Assembly (NCBI GenBank): GCA_034926675.1
Contig: JAYFQW010000059.1
Span: 1 to 61,679 of the forward strand
Direction of reading: 5' to 3'
Origin: Clostridia bacterium
GTDB lineage: Bacteria > Bacillota > DTU025
Length of the DNA stretch: 61,679 nt
Part shown: positions 59,201-61,679 of the stretch, one piece after another
Layout: each line of letters starts with the position of its first letter
How positions within the stretch are numbered: the stretch's first letter is position 1
Notes under the pieces: model-generated
What the model was told of the DNA's origin: nothing
Database searches by the model: none
The model's input: the letters and a program-made list of their open reading frames with translations, nothing else
Position numbers and translations under genes: made by a program

Positions 59201-59280
59201 GCGCATCAGGGGTCAGCGCATCAGGGGTCAGCGCATCAAAGGTCAGCGCATCAAAGGTCAGCGCGTCAGGGGTTAGCGCA
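59201..59280. repeat. Five 15-bp tandem repeats at serine-hydrolase 3' end
   Basis: Copies of GCGCATCAGGGGTCA start at 59201, 59216, 59231, 59246 and 59261, plus a 5-bp partial copy. Two copies carry AAA for GGG. The last copy contains the TAA stop of the serine hydrolase gene, so the array began at or invaded the gene end. Confidence 0.93.
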
Positions 59281-60493
59281 CTGCAGAGAATACCGCATTC
59301 AGGAACAGACGGCGCACCCTCCCGATCTGCTCATTCGACCTTGTGAACTGCAGTCTGTTCGTGAGGAGCACGATCACGAGACCGTTCTCGGGGTCAATCC
59401 ACAGGCCGGTTCCGGTAAACCCAGTGTGGCCGAAACAGCTCAGCGGTGCAAAATCGCCGAACGACGTATCCCGGGACGGCAGTTGCCAGCCCAGTCCGCG
59501 GTCGTCATCACCGAGTCCTGCAGTTTGACTCCTCCTAGCCATCCTCACAGTAGCATGGCTCAGTATGGGTCTGCCATTGTACACCCCTCCGTCGAGCCAC
59601 ATCTGCCCGAACTTGAGTAGATCCTCAGCGGTAGAGAAGACCCCTGCGTTTCCCGATACCCCTCCGAGCCACGCGGCGTTCTCATCGTGAACCACGCCAC
59701 ACGCGATGTCGCCTGCGAGATGGCGCGAAAACCACTCCTCCTCACTCCAGCGCTTGGCTATCCCGTGCACAGCCATAAGATCGCGGCCCCGCTCGGCCGT
59801 GCTCCTTGGCTCGGTGGGAATCAGCCGCCCCCGAACGCGATCAGGCAGGGGCGCGCTCAGTGGAAGGTAGGACGTGTCGCGCATTTCGAGAGGTTCGAAT
59901 ACACTCTCATTCACGAAACGATCCAGAGGGTAACCAGTTGTCACCTGGATGAGCCTGCCAAGTATGATGAACCCTGCACAGCTGTACTGCACATGCGATC
60001 CCGGAGCCCAGGCAAGAGGGGCGCGCCCTATGACTGTCACAGGGTCCTCGTCTGGCGCGCCAGCCATGAACAGCACTGTCGATTCGGCGAAACCCGCAGT
60101 GTGGGTCAGAAGGTTCCACACCCGTGCCTGCCCGAGCGGAACTGTCCGGAGCTGCGGGAAGAAGAGATCAAGAGTATCATCCCCCGACAGCTCGCCCTGC
60201 TCCATAAGCATGAGAGCCGCCATGGTGGTTGCGACAGGCTTGGTGAGAGAGGCCACATCGAAAAGGCTATCCCACTGCATGGGAGCGCCTGCGCAAACCG
60301 AGAGCGGTGAGGCCGGGTCCGACTCTGTGGACCCGATTCTGCCAGCGCCAGCCACCTGCTTCAGGATTATCTCACCATCCTTCGCCACGGCAGCCACGGC
60401 GCCTGGGTACGCATTCCTGAGCGGATCGCTCCCGCACCACCTCTCCACAACGTTCGCCGCCCCGTACATGCCTGGGTCGCAGATTAGGTTCAT
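59273..60493 (-). CDS. Serine hydrolase, beta-lactamase/PBP4* family
   Basis: A 406-residue protein of the class C beta-lactamase-like family. The nucleophile motif is SLTK (S82-K85 in FDVASLTKPVATT), the second motif is YSC (Y170) where YSN is usual, and the third is HTGFTG in CFGHTGFTGTGLW. No signal peptide is seen from ATG 60493 (GAGG eight bases upstream), so it is probably cytoplasmic. Such proteins are D-aminopeptidases, esterases or peptidoglycan-peptide hydrolases rather than true beta-lactamases. It follows nrdD's regulatory region and is divergent from the GNAT gene. Confidence 0.88.
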   Translation of the reverse strand: MNLICDPGMYGAANVVERWCGSDPLRNAYPGAVAAVAKDGEIILKQVAGAGRIGSTESDPASPLSVCAGAPMQWDSLFDVASLTKPVATTMAALMLMEQGELSGDDTLDLFFPQLRTVPLGQARVWNLLTHTAGFAESTVLFMAGAPDEDPVTVIGRAPLAWAPGSHVQYSCAGFIILGRLIQVTTGYPLDRFVNESVFEPLEMRDTSYLPLSAPLPDRVRGRLIPTEPRSTAERGRDLMAVHGIAKRWSEEEWFSRHLAGDIACGVVHDENAAWLGGVSGNAGVFSTAEDLLKFGQMWLDGGVYNGRPILSHATVRMARRSQTAGLGDDDRGLGWQLPSRDTSFGDFAPLSCFGHTGFTGTGLWIDPENGLVIVLLTNRLQFTRSNEQIGRVRRLFLNAVFSAVR

Positions 60494-60740
60494 GACCAAT
60501 ACCTCACAATTCCGGCGCCTCCACAGCGGCCTAGCATCGTCGAAAGCATCTGGAGAGCGGAAGCCACATGCAATGGTGTATCCTGCCGCGGCGGTGAACA
60601 CTATCCGCCTCCGCCCATCATTCTCCACCCGTTATTCCTTCGCCTCTGAGGGCGATACCCCCTTCTCCCACGCCGCTCCATCGTGTAAGCTTAATGGAAG
60701 TGCCATCACAGCTCATTGGGTGGGCGCGGAAGGAGAACCC

Positions 60741-61343
60741 ATGGACGTCAGCACTGTAAGCAGCAGGAACCACGAGCAAGCCGATTGGGAACCTCAAGAT
60801 GGAGCCAGGATTCCGACTGGACTTGGATGGCTCTACATTGTCCGAGCAGGTGAAGACGATGTGGATGGGGCCTTCGATATCATGGTGGATACCATGAAGT
60901 GGGTATGCTCAATTGGAGTTCCCCAGCCCGAATGGCTCTTCACTGAGGAGGGCCGAGCACACATACGAAAGGCCGTAACATATCGCGAGTTCTACCTTGC
61001 GTTTTGCGGCAGCGAGCCTGTAGCCAGCCTGTGGATCAGCCCGGCAGACCCTCCTAACTGGGGCGAGAGCATTGGAAACGATGGCCTCGCAGGCTACATC
61101 CACGGATTCGGCGTGAAGCGCGCGTTCGCAGGCAACGGCATCGGCCGAGCTCTGCTCGACTGGGCAAGCGCCCGCATTGCTGAACTGGGGCGGAAGTATG
61201 TGAGGCTCGACTGTGACGGTGAGAACCCCGGAATCTGCAGATACTACGAGAGCCTTGGATTCCGCGAACGCGGATCCGTTCCGAATCGTGGCAGCTTCAA
61301 CAGGCTTTTCGAGAGAGCGACCAAGCGCGTTTCGCAGGTGTAG
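60741..61343 (+). CDS. GNAT-family acetyltransferase
   Basis: A 200-residue protein with one GNAT domain: a VRAGEDDVDGAFDIMVDTMKW start, a central AGYIHGFGVKRAFAGNGIGRALLDWASARIAELG with the acetyl-CoA loop, and YVRLDCDGENPGICRYYESLGFRERG near the end. ATG 60741 lies five bases after AAGGAG; the longer frame crosses the divergent serine hydrolase. The substrate is unknown. Its stop codon lies in the loop of the following hairpin. Confidence 0.9.
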   Translation: MDVSTVSSRNHEQADWEPQDGARIPTGLGWLYIVRAGEDDVDGAFDIMVDTMKWVCSIGVPQPEWLFTEEGRAHIRKAVTYREFYLAFCGSEPVASLWISPADPPNWGESIGNDGLAGYIHGFGVKRAFAGNGIGRALLDWASARIAELGRKYVRLDCDGENPGICRYYESLGFRERGSVPNRGSFNRLFERATKRVSQV

Positions 61344-61353
61344 GCCTGCGAAA
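61330..61353 (+). terminator. Hairpin overlapping the GNAT stop codon
   Basis: TTTCGCAGG and CCTGCGAAA pair perfectly; the TAG stop (61341-61343) lies in the loop. No U-tract follows. A ribosome at the stop would melt it, so it may act only after translation ends. Confidence 0.5.
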
Positions 61354-61554
61354 CCGTCATTCTGGAGGCGGATTCCCAGCGAATGTGGCGCCGGGGCGCA
61401 CCCGCTCCATTCCAGGAACGCCGCCACGGATCACTTCCTACCAGCCTGGCGCTGCGATCCTCGGGGCGTGCCCGTGAGGCGTGCCCGTGAGGCGCCCGGC
61501 GCCGGCGAAATCGACGAGTTTCTCAATAATGAGCGTGGACCCGCCTCGAACACC

Positions 61555-61679
61555 TCAGTTTTGAGCAATTGATGGCGGTGCGATGCTCATAAATGAGAAT
61601 TCGATATTGCCTCGCGAATCCGCTGTGGCCGGTGTCTGCCCTATGTGTCGGAACTTGCCCACGCTGTAGATGTCGAAGT
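61555..61679 (-). CDS. 3' end of an unidentified gene (partial)
   Basis: The minus strand is open from the right edge to TGA 61555, giving 40 residues that begin FDIYSVGKFRHIGQTPATAD and end in PPSIAQN. Composition is protein-like and another frame of the same stretch is less so. There is no start in the window. I cannot assign a family. A 211-bp gap separates it from the convergent GNAT gene and contains only a duplicated GTGCCCGTGAGGC. Confidence 0.4.
   Translation of the reverse strand, partial: FDIYSVGKFRHIGQTPATADSRGNIEFSFMSIAPPSIAQN

Noticed and set aside
59119-59346. Plus-strand frames of Ser-Ala repeats
   Set aside because: Read through the 15-bp repeats and antisense to the serine hydrolase; no SD.
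59949-60740. 264-codon upstream extension of the GNAT gene
   Set aside because: Antisense to the serine hydrolase; AAGGAG precedes the ATG at 60741.

Overview
The window is high-GC DNA with strong purine-rich Shine-Dalgarno (SD) sites and frequent GTG and TTG starts. It carries a glycyl-radical class III ribonucleotide reductase, a selenium gene cluster, VanZ-like, YtrABC-like, M55 and C69 genes, and two secreted DUF6305 proteins. Together these suggest an anaerobic Bacillota member, Limnochordia- or Clostridia-like (inference from gene content). One gene looks like an outer-membrane beta-barrel, which would fit a diderm Bacillota lineage. No rRNA, tRNA, CRISPR array, prophage or insertion sequence was seen. 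Most start positions below were moved to the best SD site.

Layout. 363-2000 is a CstA-type transporter. 2141-6124 (minus) holds a YtrA-like GntR regulator, an ABC exporter and an ADP-forming acyl-CoA synthetase, behind a clear promoter/operator. 6728-11475 (plus) is a DUF6305 gene followed by an AfuA/FbpA-type ABC importer. 11918-13769 is two DUF1538 membrane proteins plus a PII-like protein in overlapping frames. 13800-18588 (minus) has a HAD phosphatase, a fucose-isomerase-like protein, a lipoprotein, a VanZ-like protein and a putative Wzi-like barrel. 18809-21619 (plus) has an M55 D-aminopeptidase, a GntR/UTRA regulator and an AgaS-like SIS protein.

21680-38122 (minus) is a 16-kb amino-sugar locus. 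It has an RpiR regulator, a neutral-ceramidase-like amidase, a SIS protein, a GH84-like hexosaminidase, a sugar ABC importer, a GNAT protein, a NagZ-like GH3 enzyme, a GHL10-like hydrolase, two sugar kinases, an M20 amidohydrolase and a class II aldolase. With the M55 and C69 peptidases it suggests scavenging of peptidoglycan, chitin-like material or peptides (inference).

38379-46990 is the most unusual block: DUF6305, a DctM-like permease, an unlisted 51-residue two-helix membrane protein, an aspartoacylase-like hydrolase and two secreted C69 dipeptidases in one apparent operon, with a third C69 gene divergent from it. I propose a non-canonical TRAP-like uptake system coupled to extracytoplasmic peptide or acyl-amino-acid hydrolysis.

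47192-50718 (minus) holds a FadR-type regulator, a LarA-family racemase with a four-copy 26-bp repeat in its leader, and a class V aminotransferase. 51476-52222 is an orphan winged-helix protein with a nuclease-like C terminus. 52298-56303 is a selenium cluster (YedE, TusA-like, DUF3343, and divergent LysR and cysteine-desulfurase-like genes). 56242-58810 is nrdDG under a well-defined cobalamin riboswitch. The window ends with a serine hydrolase, a GNAT protein and the 3' end of an unidentified gene. Short tandem repeats of several unit lengths (6, 11, 12, 15, 26 and 33 bp) occur throughout, some in frame inside genes.
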